DNA of 64,000 bases from contig NC_060060.1 of the NCBI RefSeq assembly GCF_020283565.1, positions 68,309,257 through 68,373,256 on the forward strand, written 5' to 3'. The first letter of the stretch is position 1; the number at the start of each line of letters is the position of its first letter. Positions 22,715 through 33,600 of this stretch are shown here, piece after piece. The stretch comes from Trifolium pratense (Eukaryota > Streptophyta > Magnoliopsida > Fabales > Fabaceae). The translations under genes and the position numbers were made by a program. The notes beneath the pieces are model-generated. The model saw only the letters and a program-made list of their open reading frames with translations, ran no database searches and was not told the DNA's origin.

Positions 22715-23457
22715 CACTAGACCTCCTCGACGAACTATTTGGGCCTGCGCGCCATGAGCTTGTAATTTATTTACTTTTTATTTCATGACAATTTATTTTT
22801 GGGGGCCTGCGTGCCCGACTTTTGTAATACCTGAACAAGTGGGTTTTTATGCCCGGTATTTTTATGACAGTGCCCGTTTTGTTGCTCCCGCTCGTCTATT
22901 GTGTGCTCCTCGTTTGTATGTTCAAATTACTGTTTTCGCTTTTGTCTTTGCTAAGTTATGCTTGTGTGAAATATGCATGTCTTTATGCTTGCTCGTTTTT
23001 AACTTAACAAATTTTTGGTTTTGATATTCGTATACTTGCTCGACATTGTTGTATGCCTGCCCGACAAAACCATTTTTTCTATTTGCAAGTTTTTGTTGCG
23101 AGCGCGTTTCGTCGAGGAGGTCGTCCTCGGATTTAACTTAGAAAGTTTAGGGAACTATCTAAGCGCCTAGAGTTGTTTTCTGAGGCTAATACGGAGGCCG
23201 ACACGTTGTTGTGCCCGCCCCCGCGGCTTGAACTTCCCATCGCGAGCTGGGCGTTAAGCCTTGGCACGAAGACGAGGAGCTTGTCTCAAAGGTCATCCTC
23301 GTCGGGGAGACGCTCTGCCCTTCCTGAGCCAGAGTATCTCCTTTTCAATTGTTGGATCGAGCACGTGTGCCCGCGTGCTTTCCGTTGTCGAGGTGTCGGG
23401 CTCGTTGCTAGAGGATCCGAGCAGCCTTTTAGGGGTGTTTTTTACTTTGGCAATAAC
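22715..23457 (-). mobile_element. 3' non-coding part of the Ty3/gypsy element (possible LTR portion)
   Basis: GC content rises sharply at about 22715 and matches the polyprotein region, with the same cctcctcgac/gtcgaggagg motifs (22722, 23112). No LTR ends or polypurine tract were identified with confidence. Plus-strand frames here have no recognisable family. Confidence 0.45.
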
Positions 23458-26400
23458 TTAGCTATAATATTGTTTTAATTTTTGGGCGTTCCAAGGTCGA
23501 GGAAGTTTCTTTCCTCGAAGATCCTCGAGATAATACGCGCCATTTTCTGTTTTGTCAATGACGCGATATGGTCCTTCCCAGTTGGCCGCCAATTTACCAT
23601 CCTGGGAGTCCTTAGCATTTCGTCTTAAGACGAGGCTGCCCACTTCAAATTCTCTTTTGATGACTTTGACGTCATGTCAGGAAGCTATTTTCTGTTTAAG
23701 GGTGGCTTCCCGAAGGGATGCCCCCGTTCGGATCTCTTCGACGAGATCAAGCTCTTCACGGAGAGCTTCGTCGTTCATTTCTTCTTCGAGCGGTTGCTCG
23801 GTTCGGCGAGATGGCTCGCCCACTTCCACGGGGATGACTGCTTCTGTTCCATATACCATTCTAAATGGAGTCTCCCCGGTTGTGGAGTGTGGTGTTGTGC
23901 GATAGGCCCAAAGGACGCTTTCGAGCTCCTCGACCCATTTCTTTTTATTTTGGTCCAATCTTCGTCTTAGGCCGCGCAGGATTACTCTGTTGGCGGCCTC
24001 GGCTTGCCCGTTAGTTTGGGGATGTTCCACGGAGGTGAAATGTTGCTTGGTCCCCAGGACAGCGAGGAAGTCTTGGAATCCTTTGTCCGTGAATTGAGTC
24101 CCGTTGTCCGTGACGACGGCTTGTGGTATCCCAAATCGGCAGAGTACGTCGCGTTTGAAGAAACGGAGTATCCTGAACGACGTTATGTCGGAGAGGGGTT
24201 CTGCCTCTACCCACTTGGTGAAGTAGTCCACGGCGACTATTAGAAATTTATTTTGGTGGAGTCCCTTTGTGAAAGGGCCAAGTATATCCATGCCCCACCA
24301 AGCGAAGGGCCATGGTGACGACAAAGATTTGAGTTCGTGGGGAGGAGCTAGGTGCATGTCCCCATGTCGTTGACATTTGTCGCATTTTTTCACATGGTCC
24401 TTAGCGTCTTGCTGCATGGTGGGCCAGTAATATCCTGTTCGGAGAGCTTTTCTGGCCAGCGATCTTCCTCCCAGGTGCTGGGCGTTGATCCCCTCGTGTA
24501 CCTCGCGCAGGATGTAGTCGACTGTTTCCTCGTCGACGCATTTTAGGAGTGGGATTGAGAACCCTCGTCTGTATAACTTTCCGTCGAGGATGACATATGC
24601 GCATGCTCGACGTCTTATTATTGCAACTTCTTTCTGATTGTCGGGGAGGGTTCCATTTGCGAGGAAGTTATAAACGGGGGTCATCCAGCAATTTTTGTCG
24701 CCAATGACATTTATGTCGAGGACGTTGGTCGTCTTCTCGATGCTTGGTCGAGGGAGTATTTCTTGAATGACGGATTTGTTTCCGCCTTTCTTTTTTGTGC
24801 TCGCCAGTTTGGACAGGATGTCTGCCCGTTTGTTGTGCTCGCGTGGAACGTGTTGCACTTCCACGGAGTTGAACTTAGTGATTTTTTCCTTCACTAATGC
24901 TAAATACTCGGAGAGGTTATCATTTTTGGCTTGATACTCTCCTAATACTTGTGAGGCAACAAGTTGTGAATCTGTGAAGATTTTAATTTCTTTTGCCTCC
25001 ATGTCCTCGGCCAACCGTAGTCCTGCTAGGAAGGCTTCGTATTCTGCTTGGTTGTTCGATGTCGGGAAGGATAGTGCTAGGGATACCTCGATGATGATCC
25101 CGTTCTCGTTTTCCAAGATAATTCCTGCTCCTGCTCCCGTGACGCTCGATGCTCCGTCGACGAATATTGTCCATTTGTCTGCCTCGCTTGTCGTGGAGGC
25201 TGGACTCGTCATTTCGGCCACAAAGTCTGCTAGGACTTGTGATTTTAGCGCTTTTCTGCTTTCATAACGAATGTCGAATTCGGAAAGCTCGAGGGACCAT
25301 TTGAGCATCCTGCCCGCCATATCTGGCCGACCAAGCAATGACTTGATTGGTTGGTCGGTTCGGACTACGATTGTGTGTGCTAGGAAGTAGTGGCGTAGTC
25401 TTCTTGCTGCGTTGATCAAGGCAAGGGCCACCTTCTCGATTTGTGTATATCTGAGTTCGGGCCCCTGGAGAGCCTTGCTTGTAAAGTACACTGGTTTTTG
25501 TCCTTGCGTTGTTTCACGGACAAGGGCTGCGCTGACGGCCTCAGATGCGACGGAGAGGTAGATGTATAACACTTCCTCGACATCCGGGCGCGAGAGGACT
25601 GGGGGTTCGGACAGGGCCTTCTTAAGATGTTGGAGGGCCTGCTCGCACTCGTCCGTCCATTCGAACACAGCTTCTTTCCTTAGTAATTTGAAAAGCGGTA
25701 ATGCGTGTTGAGCAGATTTTGCTACGAAGCGAGACAATGAGGTCAGCATTCCGTTCAGGGTTTGTATGGATTTTTTGTTGTTCGGAGTTGGGAGCTCCGT
25801 AAAGGCACGACATTTGTCGGGGTTGGCTTCGATTCCTCGTTCTGTTAGGTAGAATCCGAGGAACTTTCCTGCTCGTACCCCGAAGGTGCACTTTTCTGGG
25901 TTGAATCGCATGTTGTGTTTTCTGGCCTGCTCGAAGACCTTACGTAAGTGGGCGGTATGGTCGATTTCCTCATGGGATTTTACGATCATGTCGTCCATGT
26001 AGACTTCGAGCATGTCGCCTATTTCTCCCCGGAATACTTTGTTCATCATCCGCTGGTATGTAGCACCAGCGTTTTTTAGACCGAAGGGCATTACGTTGTA
26101 GTAATAGTTGCCCGACTCGGTCATGAAAGCTGTTTTTCCCCTGTCGGCCACAGCCATTGGGATTTGGTTGTATCCTGAATATGCATCCATAAAAGACAAT
26201 AATTTAAAGCCAGAAGAATTATCGACTAGTTTATCAATGCAAGGTAAAGGATAGGAATCTTTAGGGCAAGCCCTATTGAGATCGGTATAGTCAACACACA
26301 TGCGCCATTTTCCATTAGATTTTTTCACAAGTACAACGTTAGACAACCAGGTAGTGTATCTGGCTTCAGAAATAAAATTTGCCTCTAGGAGGTCTTTTAC

Positions 26401-27764
26401 AGCTTTTTCAGCAGCCTCCGCTTTTTCGGGAGACTGCCTACGCCTACGTTGCACTACGGCACTAGCAAGTGGGTCGACAGTAAGTTGATGACAAGCGATG
26501 TTTGGATCCAGCCCGGGCATGTCGGTAGCGTGCCATGCGAACAAGTCAGCATTTTCTCTAAGGCAGGCTTTCAACTGCTTCCTCGCCAACTCGGGGAGCC
26601 CCGTTCCAATCTTGACTCCTTTTTCTGGATCCTCGCCAAACTGGACTATCTCAAAGTCGCCATCTGGAATAGGGCGGTAATGTTCTTTGCTCGCCTCGTC
26701 GTCCTCCTTCTCCTCCTTCTTCAGTTTTTTCTCCTCCTTGTGTTCTTTCTTGGAGGTGCGGCTGTCAAGATCCACATAACTCACACTTGGTCCGGGCATA
26801 CTTGGTGGTGCTTCCGGGGACGGCTTTGGTGGTGTTTCCGAGGAAGGCTTTGGCTTCTTTGGTTCAGGCGCTTTGCCAATGAAATTGTTGCCTTTGGATG
26901 CTGCGTCAAAGCACCTCCTCGCGGCTTCAATGTCCCCGTGTAGCGTAGCAACCTGCCCCTTATGAGTGTAATACTTCATCTTCAGGTGGGCAGTGGAGGG
27001 GACAGCGATCAGGTCTGCTATGGCTGTTCTGCCTATGATGCATTGGTAGAGGCAGGGGCAGTCTACGACCAAGAATTTGACCCTGATCGACTTGGCGGTT
27101 TCCTCGGAGCCAAAAGTGACTATGAGGTCGACATAGCCCCAAGGCCTAGTGGTTGCCCCGTTGAATCCTGTGAGATCTGAGCCCAAGTACGGGGTGAGGT
27201 GTGTCTCGTCCAGCTGTAAGGTCCTGAACAAACTGGCGTACATAATGTCGCAGGAGCTCCCCGGATCGATGAGGACCCGACGAACGTCCATGTTGGCCAT
27301 GTCTGCCCGGACGAGGAGGGGAATTTGGAAATTGGCTGTCCCACCGGGCAGCTCTTCTCGATAGAAGGCTAAAGGCATTGATCGCCCCTTCGCCTTGTCC
27401 AGCGTTGCGTTCATATTCGAGGACGTGTTGATGAGATCCTCGAATTTTCTTTTTATTGATCCGACGGTGTGCTTGTCCATATGACCGCCGGATATGACGA
27501 ATGAGTCTGTAAAATACTCCCAAGTGCTAAGCGTGGGACCAGTATAGGTGTCCCCAAAACCGCTGGGGATAGCAAAATCTTCTGGCCGGGACACGCTCAT
27601 AGCTATCTGCTTGGCGTTGTTCTGCCCGGCTGGTTGGGGAGGTACCTCCTCGACAGCGCGTGTCTCCGCGGCCTCTGGTCGAGGGTCGTTGTTTCTTTTG
27701 ACGAACTCTCTCAGGTGTCCGCTCCTTATCATTATTTCAATAGCATCCTTGAGCTGGATGCAGT
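23458..27764 (-). mobile_element. Ty3/gypsy (Tat-lineage) gag-pol polyprotein, interrupted
   Basis: The minus-strand frame is open for about 1,360 codons of retroelement sequence. Counting codon 1 at 27876, the domains are: protease with DPGSS (204-208); an acidic/lysine linker (325-400); RT with FMDAYSGYNQ and YMDD (626-629); the RT-linked RNase H, which has LYIYLS where the catalytic Asp is expected (about 770); and a second RNase H with FVDGAS, NNQAEYEAF, IFTDSQ and KRAD (905-1020), complete in its acidic residues. Integrase follows with an H-H/C-C zinc site (about 1128-1168) and D-D-E residues near 1197, 1257 and 1293. Two RNase H domains define the Tat/Ogre branch. A TGA at 23677-23679 cuts off the last 72 codons, which continue in frame to YYS-stop at 23458. 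The N-terminal gag is lost at a CACTA insertion. It is a plant retrotransposon, probably not autonomous now. Confidence 0.92.
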
Positions 27765-27990
27765 CACTAGTACAGAAAACATTTTTTACATCTGGCCAAA
27801 ACCCCCTTTTACATCTGGCCCAAGTCAGAGGTAGACGTACGAGAAGTAGTAAGTTTATGCTTTTTACATCTGACATTCGCCAGATGTAAAAGTATCCCCT
27901 TTTACCTCTGTTCTCGTGTTTCAGCTGACCAATTTTTTTTTTTAATTAAATTGGACCTTTTACATCTGACCAAGTCACCAGATGTGAAAT
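27765..27990. repeat. CACTA terminal and subterminal repeat cluster
   Basis: Copies of tacatctg(g/a)c or its complement start at about 27787, 27809, 27863, 27882 (complement), 27957 and 27977 (complement), with a variant ttttacctctg at 27899. Pairs in opposite orientation could form hairpins. Confidence 0.8.
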
Positions 27991-28074
27991 AGTAACTTTA
28001 TTTAATTTTTTTTTTTTTTTCAAAATCCTGCGTTTTTTTTTTTTTTATATTTTTAAATCCTATTTTGTAATTAA

Positions 28075-28300
28075 AAAAAACCAAAATAGCATTACAATTC
28101 AACATTCAACCAAAATACAATTACATTCAACCAAGTCATTAAAATTCAACATTCAACCAAAATACAATTACATTCAACCAAAGTCATTACAATTCAAATA
28201 AAATACCAAGTCTTACAAGTCAAGCAAAATACCAAAACAATCCAAAATGTTATAACATTCAAGCAAAATACAAGTCATTACAATTCAAAACATCCTAGTT
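28075..28300. repeat. Degenerate short tandem repeats
   Basis: The strings cattcaaccaaaatacaatt and (a)gtcatta(c/a)aattcaa recur three to four times in this stretch, next to the CACTA subterminal region. Confidence 0.75.
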
Positions 28301-28329
28301 AATGTGAATCCATTGTAACTAGCTAGCTC

Positions 28330-28456
28330 CTAAACCTCATCATCGGAAACAACATAATCTACCTCGGGATTGTACAGGTCAAGAAAACAAGTAGCCCAGT
28401 TGTTTCGCAATTCATACATCTCCTCCTCGGTTAATGACGTGGGATCATTGAACACC
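28330..28456 (-). pseudogene. C-terminal exon of a transposon-associated Ulp1-like protease ORF
   Basis: The minus strand reads VFNDPTSLTEEEMYELRNNW and continues ATCFLDLYNPEVDYVVSDDE before a stop. CACTA elements often carry an ORF with a Ulp1/C48 cysteine-protease domain whose last segment has this 'E-E-x-x-E-x-R-x-x-W-A' form. The catalytic His-Asp-Cys residues are not visible in this window. Upstream frames on the same strand (about 28692-28937 and 29058-29357) may be decayed parts of the same ORF. Confidence 0.45.
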
Positions 28457-28534
28457 TACAATACATATACATGATCAAGAATGAAGCATATGAGAAGTGA
28501 GAAGGCTAGGATTAAAATGATGCCATTATAATTC

Positions 28535-28655
28535 CAAATACAAAACACAGCTAGGAAACTACAACAGCTAATGCAGCTAGGAAACAGGACAGGAAACACA
28601 GCTAACTACAACAGGAAACACAGCTAGGAAACTACAACAGCTAAGACAATTGTGA
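28535..28655. repeat. Short tandem repeat family (aggaaactacaacagctaa)
   Basis: The phrases gctaggaaac, acaacagcta and caggaaacacagcta recur in irregular order within about 120 bp. Confidence 0.75.
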
Positions 28656-29143
28656 GAAATGTCAAGAATTTCTAATTGTAAGATACTTAAATCATGAATA
28701 ATTAACTTTTTTACGGTTTGAATCTGAAGCATCAAAATTATAAGAATACTTATTCATTCTTTCACGTCGAACATATACCGAAAGAAAGATGCAGCCACAA
28801 TGGATTTTATTTCCGGTCATTTTTACATCAAGTTTGACATAAATAAACCATATATTTAGTAAATTTCCAATCTCTCTATCAAGGCTATATAAACACTGGC
28901 CTTCTTTCTTAATTTTATTATAGTCCCTGCATTGCATCTAAACAAAACATAAAACATGTCAAATAGAAGAAGTTAGAAGCAAAGCGTGTGAGAATTGAGA
29001 ACATATAAGAATTACTTTAATTCAAGTTTTTTAAAATAAAAAACTATGGATTAAGCATTACTCTAAAATCAAGAAGGTAAAATCTGAAATTAAAGTTGAA
29101 AAAAAAAATGGATTGTCAATTTTTGAATAGCCATAAACTTGGT

Positions 29144-29303
29144 AATTCAAATGTGGAAGTTTCTCCAATACAAAGGAAAAGCAGCTTATGAAGTAATGAG
29201 ATATGTCTTTGGCTTGCTGAAAACCTTTGCAAACCGGATAATCTTTATATAGAATCTTCACATCTCTTTTCATTTGTATTGGAGAAACTTCCACATGAAA
29301 ATT
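29144..29303. repeat. Inverted repeat with about 24-bp perfect arms
   Basis: atgtggaagtttctccaata and the following caaa (29151-29174) are complementary to 29273-29296, with about 98 bp between them. The match extends a few bases further with mismatches. It lies in the interior of the CACTA-associated region. It could be an internal hairpin or a foldback remnant. Confidence 0.85.
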
Positions 29304-29965
29304 GCAAAGGAAGTTAATGCAATGATAATGTATTGGCATTGCAAATAAAAAGCACAAAAATTACCTTCACAAAGACCCAATTTTTTCTCGGGATCCATGT
29401 GATCTCATTAAATTTTTTTACCCTGCCATTGAAAACACACTAAAAATTAAATGAATAAAATGCCATCAATACAGGAAATAATGAAATTGAGAGGAAAACA
29501 TTACAAAAAAAAAAAAGAAAGAGAGAAGATAAAAGCAAATCAAGAGAGAACCGAGGAGTTTTTTTTGGCGAAATCCGGATATTCTAGTACCCGCATGCTT
29601 ATTTTTCACCGCTGCTGCAGAGAGAATTAAGAAGAAACCAAAAAAACCAAAATGTCAGATTTATGGCGTGTTGGGATTAGAAGCAAATCTAACTAAAGAA
29701 AATCCTTAGAACAAACAAAAAGAGAAGTAGAAAAGTTTGGAAAATCGAACAGAGAAATATTGTTGAATAGAGTAGAAGTCAAAAGAGAAAACTACCTTAC
29801 TAACCGGTTGAAATTTGAAGGAAGTTATGCCTGTTTTGATTTGGGAAAAAAGAGAAGATTTTATTTATCTTTTGTATAGTAACTGGCAGGGGCAAGGAGA
29901 TTGTATGGCACAATGAATTGGGTTGTTTGAATTTTACAAATTTTACAAGTATAATACATGTCTGA

Positions 29966-30222
29966 CTTCTATGTCCTTGTTCCATATAATCTCTTCCAAG
30001 ATATTACGAGGCGTATTGCCTTCATTCTCCAACCGGAATTCAAAAGGTCCTACGTAATGAATAGGTGGTCCAGTTGGTGGTCTTCTCCTTATTCTTATAC
30101 CTTGCGTAGCAGCAACCTCATTATGAAACATTCCTACTTCCCATTCCTTAACTTTGAGAGCATCAACCACGGATTCGCTGGACGTGGCAATTGAAGCTGA
30201 ACCTTCATTAGGCTCCACCTAA
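29966..30222 (-). pseudogene. Indole-3-glycerol-phosphate synthase exon fragment
   Basis: After an AG acceptor the minus strand reads VEPNEGSASIATSSESVVDA, then KVKEWEVGMFHNEVAATQGI, RIRRRPPTGPPIHYVGPFEF and RLENEGNTPRNILEEIIWNK. This matches the region just before the (beta/alpha)8 barrel of plastid indole-3-glycerol-phosphate synthase, the tryptophan-pathway enzyme that closes the indole ring. The frame is intact through the exon, but the exons encoding the catalytic barrel were not found. It lies within the CACTA-associated region, so capture by the transposon is likely but not shown. Confidence 0.72.
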
Positions 30223-30505
30223 TCAAAAACACAATTATCACAAAGTGCTTCGCATAATTGCATCAACATACACTCCGATTGAAAACATATATGATATATC
30301 AGTTAAAAATCAACTAAATTCACTAGACACGACTATTGTAGCTGAACTTTCACTACGTTCCACCTTAATCAAACCACCAATAGAACAGAACAATCACATC
30401 AGAACAGACTCCAATAGAACAAATGAACACATATATCAGTTAAAAATCAAATAAATTCACTAGATGTAACAATTGCGCTAAACCTCAATTAGGGTTTACC
30501 TTAAT
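30165..30505. repeat. Three tandem copies of the edge of the synthase exon
   Basis: The intron-exon border of the fragment (minus strand VEPNEGSASIATSSE) recurs in decayed form at about 30320-30365 (VERSESSATIVVSSE) and 30450-30503 (VNPN-stop-GLA...). The last two share cagttaaaaatcaa(a/c)taaattcac beside them. Period is about 130-135 bp. Confidence 0.7.
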
Positions 30506-30664
30506 CGGGGTAGACAATTGTGGAATAACCTGCCAAATATATCATTGAGAATGATAACCAGTCCATGAATCATGAATCCGAGGGAAGATACGTTTCACAA
30601 AGCAATAAGGTTTTTGAACTCCTCCTAGAATAATAGTTTTAACTACACAAAATATCCTGCCAAT
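30506..30664. other. Unique sequence before the satellite
   Basis: Nothing recognised. The satellite starts abruptly after aaaatatcctgccaatt at about 30665. Confidence 0.6.
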
Positions 30665-33600
30665 TGTTTTTATGGTTTTTGGCCTATTTTAGGGTCGTTT
30701 TTATGGTTTCTGACCAATTTTAGTGTTTGTAGTCGTTTTTATGAGTTTTGGCCAATTTTAGTGTTTGTAGTCGTTTTTATGGTTTTCGGCCAATTTTAGT
30801 GTTTGTAGTCGTTTTTATGGGTTATGGCCAATTTCAGTGTTTGTAATCGTTTTTATGGTTTTTGGCTTATTTTAGGGTCGTTTTTATGGTTTTTGGCCAA
30901 TTTTAGTGTTGGTAGTTGTTTTTTTGGATTTTGGCCAATTTTAGTGTTTGTAGTCGTTTTTATGGTTTTTGGCCTATTTTAGGGTCGTTTTTATGGATTT
31001 TGGCCAATTTTAGTGTTTGTAGTCGTTTTTATGGTTTTTGGCCTATTTTAGGGTGGTTTGTATGGTTTTTGGCCAATTTTAGTGTTTCTAGTTGTTTTTA
31101 TGGTTTTTGGCCTATTTTAATGTTTGTAGTCGTTTTTATGGTTTTTGGCCTATTTTAGGGTCGTTTTTATGGTTTTTGACCAATTTTAGTGTTTGTAGTC
31201 GTTTTTATGAGTTTTGGCCAATTTTAGTGTTTGTAGTCGTTTTTATGGTTTTTGGCCAATTTTAGGGTCGTTTTTATGGTTTCTGACCAATTTTAGTGTT
31301 TGTAGTAGTTTTTATGAGTTTTGGCCAATTTTAGTGTTTGTAGTCGTTTTTATGGGTTATGGCCAATTTCAGTGTTTGTAATCGTTTTTATGGTTGTTGG
31401 CCTATTTTAGGGTCGTTTTTATGGTTTTTGGCCAATTTTAGTGTTGGTAGTTGTTTTTTTGGATTTTGGCCAATTTTAGTGTTTGTAGTCGTTTTTATGG
31501 GTTATGGCCAATTTCAGTGTTTGTAATCGTTTTTATGGTTGTTGGCCTATTTTAGGGTCGTTTTTATGGTTTTTGGCCAATTTTAGTGTTGGTAGTTGTT
31601 TGTTTGGATTTTGGCCAATTTTAGTGTTTGTAGTCGTTTTTATGGTTTTTGGCCTATTTTAGGGTCGTTTTTATGGTTTTTGACAAATTTTAGTGTTTGT
31701 AGTCGGTTTTATGGGTTTTGGCCAATTTTAGTGTTTGTAGTTGTTTTTATGGTTTTTTGCCTATTTTAGGGTCGTTTTATGGTTTTTGGCCTATTTTAAA
31801 GTCGTTTTTATGGCTTTTGACCAATTTTAGTGTTTGTAGTCGTTTTTATGGGTTTTGGCCAATTTTAGTGTTTGTAGTTGTTTTTATGGTTTTTGGCCTA
31901 TTTTATGGTTTCTGACCAATTTTAGTGTTTGTAGTCGTTTTTATGAGTTTTGGCCAATTTTAGTGTTTGTAGTCGTTTTTATGGGTTTTGGCCAATTTTA
32001 GTGTTTGTAGTTGTTTTTATGGTTTTTGGCCTATTTTAGGGTCGTTTTTATGGTTTCTGACCAATTTTAGTGTTTGTAGTCGTTTTTATGAGTTTTGGCC
32101 AATTTTAGTGTTTGTAGTCGTTTTTATGGTTTTCGGCCAATTTTAGTGTTTGTAGTCGTTTTTATGGGTTATGGCCAATTTCAGTGTTTGTAATCGTTTT
32201 TATGGTTTTTGGCCTATTTTAGGGTCGTTTTTATGGTTTTTGGCCAATTTTAGTGTTGGTAGTTGTTTTTTTGGATTTTGGCCAATTTTAGTGTTTGTAG
32301 TCGTTTTTATGGTTTTTGGCCTATTTTAGGGTCGTTTTTATGGATTTTGGCCTATTTTAATGTTTGTAGTCCTTTTTATGGTTTTTTGCCTATTTTAATG
32401 TTTGTAGTCCTTTTTATGGTTTTTTGCCAATTTTAGTGTTTGTAGTCGTTTTTATGGTTTTTGGCCAATTTTAGGGTTGTTTTTTTGGTTTTTGACCAAT
32501 TTTAGTGTTTGTAGTCGTTTTTATGGTTTTTGGCCAATTTTAGTGTTTGTAGTCGTTTTATGGTTTTTGGCCTATTTTAGGGTCGTTTTTATGGTTTTTG
32601 ACCAATTTTAGTGTTTGTAGTCGTTTTTATGAGTTTTGGCCAATTTTAGTGTTTGTAGTCGTTTTTATGGTTTTTGGCCAATTTTAGTGTTTGTAGTCGT
32701 TTTATGGTTTTTGGCCTATTTTAGGGTCGTTTTTATGGTTTTTGACCAATTTTAGTGTTTGTAGTCGTTTTTATGAGTTTTGGCCAATTTTAGTGTTTGT
32801 AGTCGTTTTTATGGTTTTTGGCCAATTTTAGGGTCGTTTTAATGGTTTCTGACCAATTTTAGTGTTTGTAGTCGTTTTTATGAGTTTTGGCCAATTTTAG
32901 TGTTTGTAGTCGTTTTTATGGGTTATGGCCAATTTCAGTGTTTGTAATCGTTTTTATGGTTGTTGGCCTATTTTAGGGTCGTTTTTACAGTTTTTGACAA
33001 ATTTTAGTGTTTGTAGTCGGTTTTATAGGTTTTGGCCAATTTTAGTGTTTGTAGTTGTTTTTATGGTTTTTTGCCTATTTTAGGGTCGTTTTATGGTTTT
33101 TGGCCTATTTTAGAGTCGTTTTTATGGCTTTTGACCAATTTTAGTGTTTGTAGTCGTTTTTATGGGTTTTGGCCAATTTTAGTGTTTGTAGTTGTTTTTA
33201 TGGTTTTTGGCCTATTTTATGGTTTCTGACCAATTTTAGTGTTTGTAGTCGTTTTTATGGGTTATGGCCAATTTCAGTGTTTGTAATCGTTTTTATGGTT
33301 GTTGGCCTATTTTAGGGTCGTTTTTATGGTTTTTGGCCAATTTTAGTGTTGGTAGTTGTTTTTTTGGATTTTGGCCAATTTTAGTGTTTGTAGTCGTTTT
33401 TATGGTTTTTGGCCTATTTTAGGGTCGTTTTTATGGTTTTTGGCCAATTTTAGTGTTTGTAGTTGTTTTTATGGTATTTGGCGTATTTTAATGTTTGTAG
33501 TCCTTTTTATGGTTTTTGGCCAATTTTAGTGTTTGTAGTCGTTTTTATGGTTTTTTGCCTATTTTAGGGTCGTTTTATGGTTTTTGGCCTATTTTAGAGT

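Larger units (their letters stand above)
27765..30664 (-). mobile_element. CACTA (En/Spm) transposon, one end identified
   Basis: The end at 27765 reads CACTAGTACAGAAAAC and interrupts the gypsy reading frame. At least seven subterminal motifs of the form ttttacatctgg(c) or its complement lie between 27785 and 27990, as is usual for transposase binding in this superfamily. The opposite CACTA end was not found before the satellite begins at about 30665, so the element is either truncated by the satellite or its right limit is wrong. Confidence 0.7.

Noticed and set aside
22785..23478. Plus-strand frames near the gypsy 3' region as an extra retroelement gene
   Set aside because: They oppose the element's strand and show no family signature.
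23173..27889. Plus-strand frames of 60-164 residues opposite the polyprotein
   Set aside because: They are antisense shadows of a GC-richer coding region with no recognisable domains.
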